Of a DNA stretch of 37,218 nucleotides, positions 1 through 9,060 are shown one piece after another (position 1 is the stretch's first letter; the number at the start of each line of letters is the position of its first letter). Made by a program: the position numbers and the translations under genes. Below the pieces are notes generated by a model, which was not told the origin of the DNA, searched no databases, and saw nothing but the letters and a program-made list of their open reading frames with translations. Source of the DNA: Bacillota bacterium. GTDB lineage: Bacteria; Bacillota_I; Bacilli_A; RF39; UBA660. The stretch is from contig JAEWBI010000006.1 of the NCBI GenBank assembly GCA_023391185.1, positions 1 to 37,218 of the forward strand, written 5' to 3'.

Positions 1-3000
1 ATTATTTACTTGGTTTGGTAATAAACTACTACCATTTACGTTATATAATTTTGGTAAATAACCCGATGATATACCACTGTAATCAAAAGTTTCTCCTAAT
101 TTTACTAGTGTATCATAAGTGCTTTTCAATGATAATTCATCATAAGTTAGTAAACTTTCACCATAAAAGTCACTACTTTCCACACCATTTATTAATTGTG
201 AACTTAATGCATAATTATTTTGATTAGGTGCTGCATTACCAACCGTTCTATGCATATTAGTTGTTAAATATGAACTATATAAACTACCTACAGATAAACT
301 ATTAAATAAATAATTATTTGTTACTTGTCCTGCTATACCACCTACAAAATCTAGATCACTCTCAATATTAACACTCGAATATACATTTGATATACTTGCA
401 CTTGATAATCCAACAATTCCACCTGTAGTACTTGAATTGTTCTTTATATTTCCAACTGCATAGCAATTTTCAACAATTCCACCATCTAGCTGACCAACTA
501 TACCTCCAATACCATAAGTAGAAATTGAATCTCTAATATCAATATTAACATTTTGAGCAAAAGAATTTTGAATATAGCCACCTGATATAAAACCTGCTAA
601 TGCCCCAATTCTTACATCTGTCAAATCTGGATCTGTTATATTTTTAAAATCAGTTACAGAAGAATTTCTAATTATAGTTCCTGAACCATATCCTATAATT
701 CCTCCAATATAACTTGTTGCATTTATGCTTACATTTGTCATGTGAACATTATCAATTATTGATACATTTGTTGAATTATATATTAATCCTCCATAACTGC
801 TAGCATTTATTTTCTTATAATTAACAACGTATAAATTTTTTAGTTCTCCAGTTAAAGTAGTAAATAAACCATTTCCAGAAGTTATTTCAATATTACTTAT
901 TGTATAACCATTTCCATTAATTTTACCATTAAAATTACCCACTAAATAATCTGTTGCATCACGGAAATCTAAATTAGCAGTTAACTGATAATTTTCACCA
1001 GGACTTTCCTTAATAGTTTTCCACTCTTTTATCGTACCAATCGGTCTATATAAATCAAAATATAGTGCTCTTTCATTATTAGCATATTCTCTTGTATAAG
1101 CTATGTTAAAAGCTCCAATTGAAGTAATAGATTTAACAAAATATTTTGACAAATATTTAATTGGATCTTTAACTATACCAATTAGTTTTGTTTTCCCTCC
1201 GGAATTTTCCTGACTTAGTATTGATATACTAGCATCTTTTAATGTTATATCCGCTATACGCTCTGCTGAAGGATTATTAATGTTAAATAATATTTTTGCA
1301 GAATTAACATTACTTTCTATAACTTCTGTAGAAGTTATATCTATCAAATCTGCGTCTGGTATTTCTTGTAATGTTATAAGTTCTTGATAAGGCATACAGT
1401 CTGGAAATAATACTTGTGGATAATATCCATTCTCAACTAATCCTTCAATGATAAAACCATCTTCAGTATTTATTGCTTTATCTTGAAAATTTTGATCCTT
1501 AAGTGCCAATGCAGAAATTTTTTGACTGTAATTACCATTATAAATTTTAGTAGATGTATAAAAAACATTTGCAGTATTAACCATACTAGAAACAAATCCA
1601 ATACTACTATCTCCAGATAAATTAGTTATGTTTAATTCACCTGTTGTATAAGAGTTTTGTATTAATCCACGATTACTTTCTCCCACAAGTAAACCTACTT
1701 GTTTATTATTCTCACCAGCCATTTCGTTTGAATTAATACCTATCAATGAAAATACATTTCTTATATTAGAATTATTAGAAGTATATGCTGCTATTGCACC
1801 AACTCTTTTTCTTTCAGTTGTCATATTTTGATATGTAGCATTAATATCCTGGCCATATATATATCCATTTTTTATAGTTCCATAGTTATGAACAACGCAA
1901 GGTGAAAAAAATCTTTCCCCATTCATTGAAACTTTAGAATTTATGACAAAATTCGCTATTGTACCGTTATTAACATAAGAAACGGTTCCCATTATAATAT
2001 TTGGTACGGCTGTAGATTCTTCTATTGTAAGCATTAAATTCTCTATAGTTCCATAATTATAATAGTTTAGTCCATAATAATAACTTCTCTCTACAGTGTT
2101 ATTTAAATATAAATGCATATCTATATTTTTTATTACACCTGTACTAGCAATAGTGGAAATAAGTTGTGACGGACCATTTTGAGCAGCGATAATTACCTTT
2201 TTTCCTTGAAAATCAAGATCCCCATAAAAGTTAGCTGAGTATGAATTACCATTGTTTCTAAAATCAAGATCATTTGCAACAATATATTTTCCGTTATTAT
2301 GCATCTTAAAGAAATCAGCTACAGTTCTTATACTTCTTATTTCTTTTTCAGTAGTGAAAGTTAAAGAATCAATTACATACTCTCTCCCCATAATTTTTAC
2401 CACTAAATCCAATCGATAAGTTGCTTTTTTATCAAATAAATATGTGTCTATTTTGTCAATAACCGTGTTTGTATCATCTAAATCATATCCAAAAGTGCTA
2501 ACAAAATTATCTTCTTTATATATATTTATATAATAATCATTTGTATTAATTTCATTTCTGGTATCATTTAAATCAACTGAAATCTTTCCGTCATATGTAC
2601 TTGATGAAATAAAAGACTGATAGTTTGTAGCAGTTGCTCCTTCTTCAATTTGTAAATCTTTAATCATAATACTTGTTCTTAAATTTTTACCTGTAACTTC
2701 TCTTATATTAAATCCAATATAACCATTAGCGTTTAAAGTAAAAGTATATGTATATTTTGTATATTCGGAATTTAATCCTGATAATAAATATGTTGTAGCA
2801 TCACCATCAGAATTAGCAATATATACTGGGGCACTACCTTCTGTTATTTTAGCATAAAAAGATATAGTTAATTTTTTGCTTGCATAATCTATTAGATAAT
2901 ATGAGTAGTTTTTATAACTGTTATAACCAGTTAATCTAATTTCTCCACTATCAGCATCAATACTTTTCTCATCATTTCCTGTTCCGTTATATTTCCAACG

Positions 3001-5460
3001 TGCTAAATTATTCAAATCAAATAAGTTTTTACCTAATTGTTTCTCTAGTAGACTAACTAACCCAATATCACCTTTTATTCCTGTTTCAGTATAAACTTTA
3101 TAACTTTTTATAATCTGATTATCAACATAAGTAGAATTATCGTTTCCGACATTATATTGTTCAGCAATATAATTAAAAGTATAGTATTTATTAGATTCCA
3201 ATTTATCATAAGTTAGTCGAACATAATCATCATTAATGTTCAATGTTTCAATTCTTATAATCTTATTAGATTCATCACGCATTTCCAAACGAATATTATC
3301 ACTTAAAATTGAACTATCATCATCAACTATCTTTACATCAAAATCTATAAGGTTTTCATTTGAAAATGAATTTCTTATTAAAACCTGAGCATCTTGTTTT
3401 AAAGTTGTAAAAGTTTTTTTATTAATTAAAGTATCATATTTGTATTCCTCAGTTCCTTGAGAAATTATACTATAAATCTTTATATAATAAGTTGTTGATG
3501 AACCCAGGTTAGAAACACTCTGTAGTATACTTTGTCCAGTTTTCATCTGTTCAAGATCTGTTCCTTCAATATCTTTAGAGAAGACAATATTCTCTTCTTC
3601 TCCATTCTTACTTACTATGTTAATTCTAAGTTTACCTAATAACGCAATTAATCTACTGTTAGTACTAGTTGTATCTATATTCATATTTAAGTTAACTGTA
3701 TTTTGTAATAATTCTTGTAAACCAATATTAATTCGAACATAGCCTAATGAGGAAATAGGTAATGAGGTAAAGTTTGTTGAACCAAGTAATTGCCCTTTTT
3801 GTATCCCTTTTCCATCTTCTATGTCATAATCAGAATAAACATTTATTAAATATAATTGACTTGAACTTAAATTTTTTAATTCTATTATACCTGTTTCAGG
3901 CACCTCTTCCTGAGAGATAATTTTATTATCACTAGTAACGATCACATATCGATAATTTTGAAGAGCAACTTCATCTTTATTATCCAATGTTACTTTTAAC
4001 GTTACTTCTGAAACATCACTTCGAAGTACTTTAATTAATGCTTTTGGTGCTTGTTTAGAAGTTCTAGATGCACCTATATTATTTACAACTGATAATTCAT
4101 TACCATAACTATCTGACATTATTATTTTATAATTAACTATACTATTAGATTTTATATTTTCTGGACTAGTATAAGTGATTTTCTCTCCACGTAGTAAGGA
4201 GTTAATACCATTACTACTTAATTTATAAGAAGTACCATTTATGTCAACCGTTATTTTCTTAACACCCTTTATTGTTTCCGAATCAAGTCCATCAGTAATT
4301 TTAAAATTATTAATCTCAAGTTTAGTAGGATAAATACTACCATTTTCAAATGCAAGAGAAATAGAAGGAAGAATATCAATTCCTTTAGTTGTAATTTTTT
4401 GATTAATAAATGTTTGTTTAACTTCTTTCCCTTCTTCTGTCAAATAATTATAATATCCAACTACCTCAAATGTTGTAGAAGGTGACAGTCCAATTATTTC
4501 AAATGCTCCAGAGCTTAAATATGCTTTACGTAGATAAACTTTATCATTAACTTTAAATTCAAAAATAACTGGTGTAGTAATTTCTCCACTAGGATCACTA
4601 ATAGATAACCTGGATTTTGCGGAATAAACATTAGCACTAAACTCTTCACAAGTTACAGTTGGCTTTTGATACTTTACTTCTTCTGGAATATTTGTAGTAG
4701 GCTTTCCATTACCATCATCTGTATCTTCCTCATCATCAAAATCAATATTATCAATAATTGTTTGTTTATCTTCACCATCACTAGTAAGACCTAAGTTTTT
4801 TAGTAATGTTTCATATGTATAAGACTTTTCACCCATCTTTATTTTGGTTTTATTATCAATATCTTCAATTTTGTAATAGTCTAAAGCATCCCCATCAAAA
4901 GCATAATATCTTATACTATCTTCATTAAAATTAATAATACTATTCATAGAAATTTTATATTCTTTAAAATCTGTATTAATAGTAATATCAATAGAGTTTA
5001 AAAATAATAAATTTGGTAATTTTAAAAATAAGTATTGATTATTATCAGCTCTACTTTTATCATCTTTGTTATATAACTCACCAGCAGTTAATGTAAAATT
5101 AGGATAACCGTCATATTTTTTAAAATTAGAATCAATTAATGTTGAATTCTTAGATAAATTTACAAGCGCTAAATTATTATTTGTAAATAATGGAAATACA
5201 GGGTCAATGCTTACTTTTTTTTCTTCTCCAACGAAAAGTTTACCGCGACCACTATATAAATATTCAAATGCTTCAACTTTTACTGCATTTATATTTGCAT
5301 CTTCTTTAGAAATATCATCTTTAAATAAATTTTCAGCGAGTTGACTATTTGGTATTGCGTAACTATCATTTTCAACAATTCCTACAGGTGTAAAAGTTAA
5401 GAAAATAAAATAAAAGAGAGCAGCCAAAACGACTACTATTGCTATAATTATATTTCTCAC
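1..5460 (-). CDS. Giant membrane-anchored surface protein with FN3-like, carbohydrate-binding-like and GLUG repeats (C-terminus outside window)
   Basis: The reading frame is open from a GTG at 5458-5460 to the window edge, giving 1820 residues without a stop; the end lies outside. GGGGTGAT precedes the GTG. Visible parts in order: an N-terminal membrane anchor (about residues 3-20) with almost no cytoplasmic tail; a domain of about 200 residues resembling those of the other exported proteins of this operon; an acidic linker (about 240-263); several fibronectin-III-like repeats with the L-x-P/S-x-T-x-Y/F signature; a jelly-roll-like carbohydrate-binding module (about 800-955) ending in the characteristic DLQIEEGATATNY motif; then from about 1040 two ANDLDF/ANLDF beta-helix entry motifs and GLUG-type repeats with GGIVG, GGIAG and GALAG cores. 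It is the last visible gene of the F1-like ATPase operon, 16 bases after its neighbour. An adhesin role is inferred. Domain borders are estimates by eye. Confidence 0.85.
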   Translation of the reverse strand, partial: MRNIIIAIVVVLAALFYFIFLTFTPVGIVENDSYAIPNSQLAENLFKDDISKEDANINAVKVEAFEYLYSGRGKLFVGEEKKVSIDPVFPLFTNNNLALVNLSKNSTLIDSNFKKYDGYPNFTLTAGELYNKDDKSRADNNQYLFLKLPNLLFLNSIDITINTDFKEYKISMNSIINFNEDSIRYYAFDGDALDYYKIEDIDNKTKIKMGEKSYTYETLLKNLGLTSDGEDKQTIIDNIDFDDEEDTDDGNGKPTTNIPEEVKYQKPTVTCEEFSANVYSAKSRLSISDPSGEITTPVIFEFKVNDKVYLRKAYLSSGAFEIIGLSPSTTFEVVGYYNYLTEEGKEVKQTFINQKITTKGIDILPSISLAFENGSIYPTKLEINNFKITDGLDSETIKGVKKITVDINGTSYKLSSNGINSLLRGEKITYTSPENIKSNSIVNYKIIMSDSYGNELSVVNNIGASRTSKQAPKALIKVLRSDVSEVTLKVTLDNKDEVALQNYRYVIVTSDNKIISQEEVPETGIIELKNLSSSQLYLINVYSDYDIEDGKGIQKGQLLGSTNFTSLPISSLGYVRINIGLQELLQNTVNLNMNIDTTSTNSRLIALLGKLRINIVSKNGEEENIVFSKDIEGTDLEQMKTGQSILQSVSNLGSSTTYYIKIYSIISQGTEEYKYDTLINKKTFTTLKQDAQVLIRNSFSNENLIDFDVKIVDDDSSILSDNIRLEMRDESNKIIRIETLNINDDYVRLTYDKLESNKYYTFNYIAEQYNVGNDNSTYVDNQIIKSYKVYTETGIKGDIGLVSLLEKQLGKNLFDLNNLARWKYNGTGNDEKSIDADSGEIRLTGYNSYKNYSYYLIDYASKKLTISFYAKITEGSAPVYIANSDGDATTYLLSGLNSEYTKYTYTFTLNANGYIGFNIREVTGKNLRTSIMIKDLQIEEGATATNYQSFISSSTYDGKISVDLNDTRNEINTNDYYINIYKEDNFVSTFGYDLDDTNTVIDKIDTYLFDKKATYRLDLVVKIMGREYVIDSLTFTTEKEIRSIRTVADFFKMHNNGKYIVANDLDFRNNGNSYSANFYGDLDFQGKKVIIAAQNGPSQLISTIASTGVIKNIDMHLYLNNTVERSYYYGLNYYNYGTIENLMLTIEESTAVPNIIMGTVSYVNNGTIANFVINSKVSMNGERFFSPCVVHNYGTIKNGYIYGQDINATYQNMTTERKRVGAIAAYTSNNSNIRNVFSLIGINSNEMAGENNKQVGLLVGESNRGLIQNSYTTGELNITNLSGDSSIGFVSSMVNTANVFYTSTKIYNGNYSQKISALALKDQNFQDKAINTEDGFIIEGLVENGYYPQVLFPDCMPYQELITLQEIPDADLIDITSTEVIESNVNSAKILFNINNPSAERIADITLKDASISILSQENSGGKTKLIGIVKDPIKYLSKYFVKSITSIGAFNIAYTREYANNERALYFDLYRPIGTIKEWKTIKESPGENYQLTANLDFRDATDYLVGNFNGKINGNGYTISNIEITSGNGLFTTLTGELKNLYVVNYKKINASSYGGLIYNSTNVSIIDNVHMTNVSINATSYIGGIIGYGSGTIIRNSSVTDFKNITDPDLTDVRIGALAGFISGGYIQNSFAQNVNIDIRDSISTYGIGGIVGQLDGGIVENCYAVGNIKNNSSTTGGIVGLSSASISNVYSSVNIESDLDFVGGIAGQVTNNYLFNSLSVGSLYSSYLTTNMHRTVGNAAPNQNNYALSSQLINGVESSDFYGESLLTYDELSLKSTYDTLVKLGETFDYSGISSGYLPKLYNVNGSSLLPNQVNN

Positions 5461-5476
5461 TTTTATCACCCCATTA

Positions 5477-6172
5477 CTAAAATCTTTGTAGATAACTTGT
5501 ATTTTTAATTAATAATCTTGAATTGTTATTATAAATTACTGCATCTATACTTAAATTAATGTTGTAATTGCTAGCTGAAGCGAAAATTTGATTCTCGCCA
5601 ATTGATATTGTTTGTATCTGATCATTTAAATAATCGTATATCTGAATATTATCATTGTAGGTTAAAATTACATATGATAATGGAGAAATAATTATCTCCT
5701 GTTCTCCAATAGTTATTTTTGTTTCTTCTAGAAAAAAGTACAAATCATTACCATCATATAAAAAGCAATTGCTTAATACTTCTTTTCTATCTCCTTCAAC
5801 TAAATATAAAGATTCATCCTCTTTTAAAATAGAAGAAAAATAATTTACTTTATACTGTGTAACATTTGAAAGTGGAAATATTATTGACATTGTTTTTGGT
5901 AAAATCACTTTTTCTTCGTCTTTATAATAGAGTGGTGTTGAATCCAAGGTAACTATAACATCATTAAATAATAATTCCGTTATATTATTGTTATTACTTA
6001 ACTTTATATTACCACTGTATTCATATTTAATTCCTGATAGATATTGATAAAAGTCATGTTCCTCTAAAATATATTCTGTTAGCCTATTCTTGAAAAAGAC
6101 AACCAATGAAACAACCAATACCAGTATTACTGAAGCAGCTATAGATCCTAATATAATCATTTTTTGCTTCAT
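5477..6172 (-). CDS. Membrane-anchored extracellular protein made only of the operon's shared N-terminal domain
   Basis: Predicted 231 residues from the ATG at 6170-6172, which has AAGGAG eight bases upstream; an in-frame GTG at 6181 would lie directly against that site and is less likely. One N-terminal membrane segment (about residues 6-27) is followed by a beta-rich domain with no recognised family. Its pattern (a DLYFFLEE stretch followed by alternating hydrophobic strands) resembles the membrane-proximal domains of the 1728- and 456-residue proteins and of the giant protein, but it lacks a linker and FN3-like repeats. It starts 2 bases after the preceding gene and lies inside the ATPase operon. 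A likely role is an accessory or adaptor subunit that packs with the larger surface proteins; that is inference. I do not recognise a named family. Confidence 0.8.
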   Translation of the reverse strand: MKQKMIILGSIAASVILVLVVSLVVFFKNRLTEYILEEHDFYQYLSGIKYEYSGNIKLSNNNNITELLFNDVIVTLDSTPLYYKDEEKVILPKTMSIIFPLSNVTQYKVNYFSSILKEDESLYLVEGDRKEVLSNCFLYDGNDLYFFLEETKITIGEQEIIISPLSYVILTYNDNIQIYDYLNDQIQTISIGENQIFASASNYNINLSIDAVIYNNNSRLLIKNTSYLQRF

Positions 6173-6174
6173 AT

Positions 6175-6699
6175 TTACCACTCCTTTATTACGATATCAT
6201 TTAAGCTTTTAAAAAAGGTATAAGATGCGTATACAAAAATGAATAATGCAAGTAGAATTACCATTCCTACAACATACCAAACAATTCTAATATCATTTAA
6301 ATATCCTACTAAAAAGCCTAAAAGAATTAATAGTATATATTGAAATACTACATTAAAAATATCAAAAAATATTAAATGTGGTTTACCCAAAAAGATATTA
6401 AATATCGTACATAATAAAACCATTAATATTACATAGGCTAAATTAAATTCTGGAAGAAAAATTAAATACCATATTATAAATACGTAACGCATGGTAGTAG
6501 CAGATAATGCCATTATTGCTTTATTACTAAGTTGCATAAATAGTGTATACATCTTAATACTTTTAACATTAAGTTTAAATACTTTAAATTTATAGTGAAA
6601 TATAATTCCAATTATAACTATAAAAATAGAAAAGCAAGCTATAAAACTAAAAAGTCTATAAAAGTTGGCTAAAATCTGGTTGAACACTTTGCTCCTCAT
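6175..6699 (-). CDS. Polytopic membrane protein of the F1-like ATPase operon (about five membrane helices)
   Basis: Predicted 174 residues with about five hydrophobic segments (roughly residues 13-35, 58-82, 86-106, 111-135 and 140-165). It follows the epsilon-like gene and overlaps it by 44 bases; the ATG at 6699 has no clear ribosome site, while an in-frame GTG at 6685-6687 has GAGGAG four bases upstream, so the true start may be there. By position and topology it is the only candidate for a stator-like membrane subunit. However, I see no match to ATP synthase subunit a: the LxLRLxxN helix with the essential arginine is absent, and the only plausibly buried arginines are Arg71 and one near residue 138. 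It may be a replacement membrane component coupling the ring to the extracellular proteins (inference). Confidence 0.75.
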   Translation of the reverse strand: MRSKVFNQILANFYRLFSFIACFSIFIVIIGIIFHYKFKVFKLNVKSIKMYTLFMQLSNKAIMALSATTMRYVFIIWYLIFLPEFNLAYVILMVLLCTIFNIFLGKPHLIFFDIFNVVFQYILLILLGFLVGYLNDIRIVWYVVGMVILLALFIFVYASYTFFKSLNDIVIKEW

Positions 6700-6940
6700 T
6701 TATAATTAAATTAAAAACATTATTACTGTGCATAAAATAACCTTTAATATTTTGATAGCTTATTGAGTTTTTATCTGCTTCACAATCAATGTTGCCGTTA
6801 ATTTCCCCAATAATTGGAATATAATCAACCATAATCAATAAATTAAACTTACTACTTTTTATACGAATTGCTTTAATGTCATCTCGCATTTCTAATCCTT
6901 TAGATAAAGTGAATATTTTTACAGTTATACTTTTATCCAT
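6656..6940 (-). CDS. Epsilon-like subunit of the F1-like ATPase (beta-domain only)
   Basis: Predicted 94 residues, overlapping the beta-subunit gene by 8 bases. The N-terminal part (VKIFTLSKGL, then IKAIRIKSSKFNLLIMVDYIPIIGEI) has the strand pattern of the epsilon subunit beta-sandwich, including the position of the usual GELGILPGHAPL turn, but the identity is low and the assignment rests mainly on its place directly after beta, as in atp operons. The usual epsilon is about 130-140 residues with a C-terminal helical hairpin that inhibits hydrolysis. Here the chain ends without that hairpin, which would fit an enzyme run constantly in the hydrolysis direction (inference). Confidence 0.6.
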   Translation of the reverse strand: MDKSITVKIFTLSKGLEMRDDIKAIRIKSSKFNLLIMVDYIPIIGEINGNIDCEADKNSISYQNIKGYFMHSNNVFNLIINEEQSVQPDFSQLL

Positions 6941-8285
6941 GATAAGTACCTATATACAAAAATTCTTCTTCATCAATTGAATCATACCTACCGTTTAATA
7001 TGCTTTCGATGTCATCTAATGCTTCTTCTATATTTACCATTTGACCCTTAATATTTGTATAGTTTTCAGCAACGAACATTGGTTGAGTAAAATAATTTCT
7101 TAATTTTCTAGCTCGATAGAAAACACTTTTGTCTGAAATAGATAATTCTTCAATACCTAGAACTGATATAATTTCTTCCAATTCTTCGTGTCTAGTTAAA
7201 TATTTAATTACTTCTTCAACAAGCGTGTAATGGCGTTTTCCTATCCTATCTATATCTATTAACTTGCTTTTTGTTTTAAATACATTAATCGCAGGATATA
7301 ATCCTTTTTCAGCTACTTTACGATCAAGTACAATCTGCCCATCCATATGTGCCGTAATTGTTTGAACAGCTTCATCTGTCATATCATCGGCTGGAACATA
7401 TATTGCTTGAAAAGAAGTAATCGAACCATCATCGGTAGAGTTTATTCTCTCTTCAATATTACTAATATCAGAAATCATAGTTGTAGGATAACCATTTTCA
7501 ACAGGCATATGTTTTAGTTCAGTAGAAATTTCTGCTTTAGCTTGAACATATCTATATATGTTATCTACAAAAAGTAGTACATCTTGTTTTTTTTCGTCTC
7601 TCAAATACTCTGAGAGTGTAAGTCCACCATAAATAACTTTTGAACGCGCTATTGGGTTTTCACACATTTGTCCAAAAACCATTACTATTTTATCTAGAAG
7701 ATCTACTTCTTTCATTTCATCATATAATTCTTTTCCCTCACGAGAACGCTCGCCAATTCCTACGAAAACGGCATTTGATGAAAATCTTTTATATATATTG
7801 TTTATTAATTCTTTTATGAGAACTGTTTTACCTACTCCAGCTCCACCCAATAGACCTATTTTAAAACCTTTTTGTAATGGTGCGAAGAAATCTATAATTT
7901 TAATGCCTGTCCAAAGGATGTCTCCTTTAATATTAATATCCGCCATTTGAAGATTACGAGAATAAATATTCTTTTTAGTTTGATTTTGTATAGTATTCCC
8001 ATCTATTAACTGACCATAGGCACCAAAAACTTTTCCCAACATCTCATCCGAATAATTAATTTCTAAACCATTTTCTTGTTTATAAAGTCCTGCACCCCTT
8101 TTTAAACCAACAATACGTTCAAATGGAATAGCGATTGCTATTTTTTCTTTAATTTCAACAACTTCAAATCGATGTAATACATTGTCCGTATTAGAACATA
8201 AGATATCACCTATTTTAATAGAACTATCCATTAATAATATTTTTACATTAAGCTCTGATAAAGCTACTATCTTACCTATAAACAT
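6933..8285 (-). CDS. atpD: F1-like ATPase catalytic beta subunit
   Basis: Catalytic nucleotide-binding subunit of a rotary F1-type ATPase. I choose the ATG at 8283-8285 (450 residues), preceded by AAGGAG; an in-frame codon ten residues upstream lies inside the gamma gene. Motifs, numbered from this start: P-loop GGAGVGKT (147-154), the catalytic-glutamate loop GERSREG (178-184), Walker B VLLFVDN (236-242), the ITSFQAIYVPADD segment, and RARKLRNYFTQPMFVAE near the C-terminus. The torque-generating DELSEED loop is EELSISD (379-385), so it has lost part of its acidity. All residues needed for hydrolysis appear present. The sequence is clearly diverged from housekeeping AtpD (for example VENGYPTTM where SAVGYQPTL is usual). 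It starts 1 base after the gamma gene. Within an operon of surface proteins, a role other than ATP synthesis is inferred. Confidence 0.93.
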   Translation of the reverse strand: MFIGKIVALSELNVKILLMDSSIKIGDILCSNTDNVLHRFEVVEIKEKIAIAIPFERIVGLKRGAGLYKQENGLEINYSDEMLGKVFGAYGQLIDGNTIQNQTKKNIYSRNLQMADINIKGDILWTGIKIIDFFAPLQKGFKIGLLGGAGVGKTVLIKELINNIYKRFSSNAVFVGIGERSREGKELYDEMKEVDLLDKIVMVFGQMCENPIARSKVIYGGLTLSEYLRDEKKQDVLLFVDNIYRYVQAKAEISTELKHMPVENGYPTTMISDISNIEERINSTDDGSITSFQAIYVPADDMTDEAVQTITAHMDGQIVLDRKVAEKGLYPAINVFKTKSKLIDIDRIGKRHYTLVEEVIKYLTRHEELEEIISVLGIEELSISDKSVFYRARKLRNYFTQPMFVAENYTNIKGQMVNIEEALDDIESILNGRYDSIDEEEFLYIGTYHG

Positions 8286-8286
8286 A

Positions 8287-9060
8287 TTACATCTCTCCTT
8301 TCTGATAACTATCAATTATTTTTTTGAAGTCTTTACTTTTCTTTTCTCTTCGATATGCTCTTAATTTATAAAAATCTAATTCATCTATCTTTTTTAATGA
8401 TTCTCTTGTTATTTGCTGACGCATTACATTCTCTGCTGCCCAACTACTTGCTTCCGCTATACGTATTTGATAGCATATATATAAAGTTATCATATTTACT
8501 AACATACTATTTATATCAGTTTCAACAACATAATCCTCATTAAAACTTAAGTCGTCTGTTTTATCAAAAGTTACAGGAAATAAAGTTTTACGAACAAATG
8601 AAAAACTATTAATACTGTTATAATGATTATAAATTATATTTACTTGAGAGTATGTCATTTTTGTCATTGCCTCATGAATTATGTTTTCAATTTCTTTAAA
8701 TTCACCTATAAATTGTTCTTTCTCAATTCTTAATAAAACATTAATTGTGTTAAGGTGTATTTTTCTACCAATAATTACTTTATAATTATCATTATGTTTT
8801 TCCATATCCTCATTAATTGCAGAATTGAAGTTACCACAAAAACCATAATCATTTCCAATATATATATCTAAAATTGGATCCCGATGATCTGGTATAAGCG
8901 TTTTTTTATCTAATATTAAATTACGATTATATAAAATACTTGCAATCATTTTATTCAATTCAGATTCAATTTTAAAATACTTTTCTGCCTTTCTTTTGGC
9001 AGAATCAACTCTTAGCAGTGAATGGAAATTCATAACCTTCACAACATTCTTAATCTTCAT
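8287..9060 (-). CDS. atpG: F1-like ATPase gamma subunit (central shaft)
   Basis: Predicted 257 residues, somewhat shorter than the usual about 285. The gamma signature IGNDYGFCGNFNS (about 68-80) matches the family's LITSDRGLCGGYN segment, and the C-terminal helix carries ASSWAAENVMRQQITRESLKKID, the counterpart of the SEHAARMMAMKAATDNA helix. This N- and C-terminal helical pair forms the coiled-coil rotor inserted in the alpha/beta hexamer. The gene lies between alpha and beta, as in canonical atp operons, overlaps alpha by 11 bases and has AAAAGGATAAAA before its ATG. The middle of the protein is strongly diverged. Confidence 0.9.
   Translation of the reverse strand: MKIKNVVKVMNFHSLLRVDSAKRKAEKYFKIESELNKMIASILYNRNLILDKKTLIPDHRDPILDIYIGNDYGFCGNFNSAINEDMEKHNDNYKVIIGRKIHLNTINVLLRIEKEQFIGEFKEIENIIHEAMTKMTYSQVNIIYNHYNSINSFSFVRKTLFPVTFDKTDDLSFNEDYVVETDINSMLVNMITLYICYQIRIAEASSWAAENVMRQQITRESLKKIDELDFYKLRAYRREKKSKDFKKIIDSYQKGEM

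Noticed and set aside
15..227. Plus-strand open frame of 70 codons
   Set aside because: It lies antisense to the continuous coding frame of the giant protein and has no ribosome site or recognisable product; it is a shadow frame, as are other plus-strand frames such as 11988-12386 and 22509-22976.
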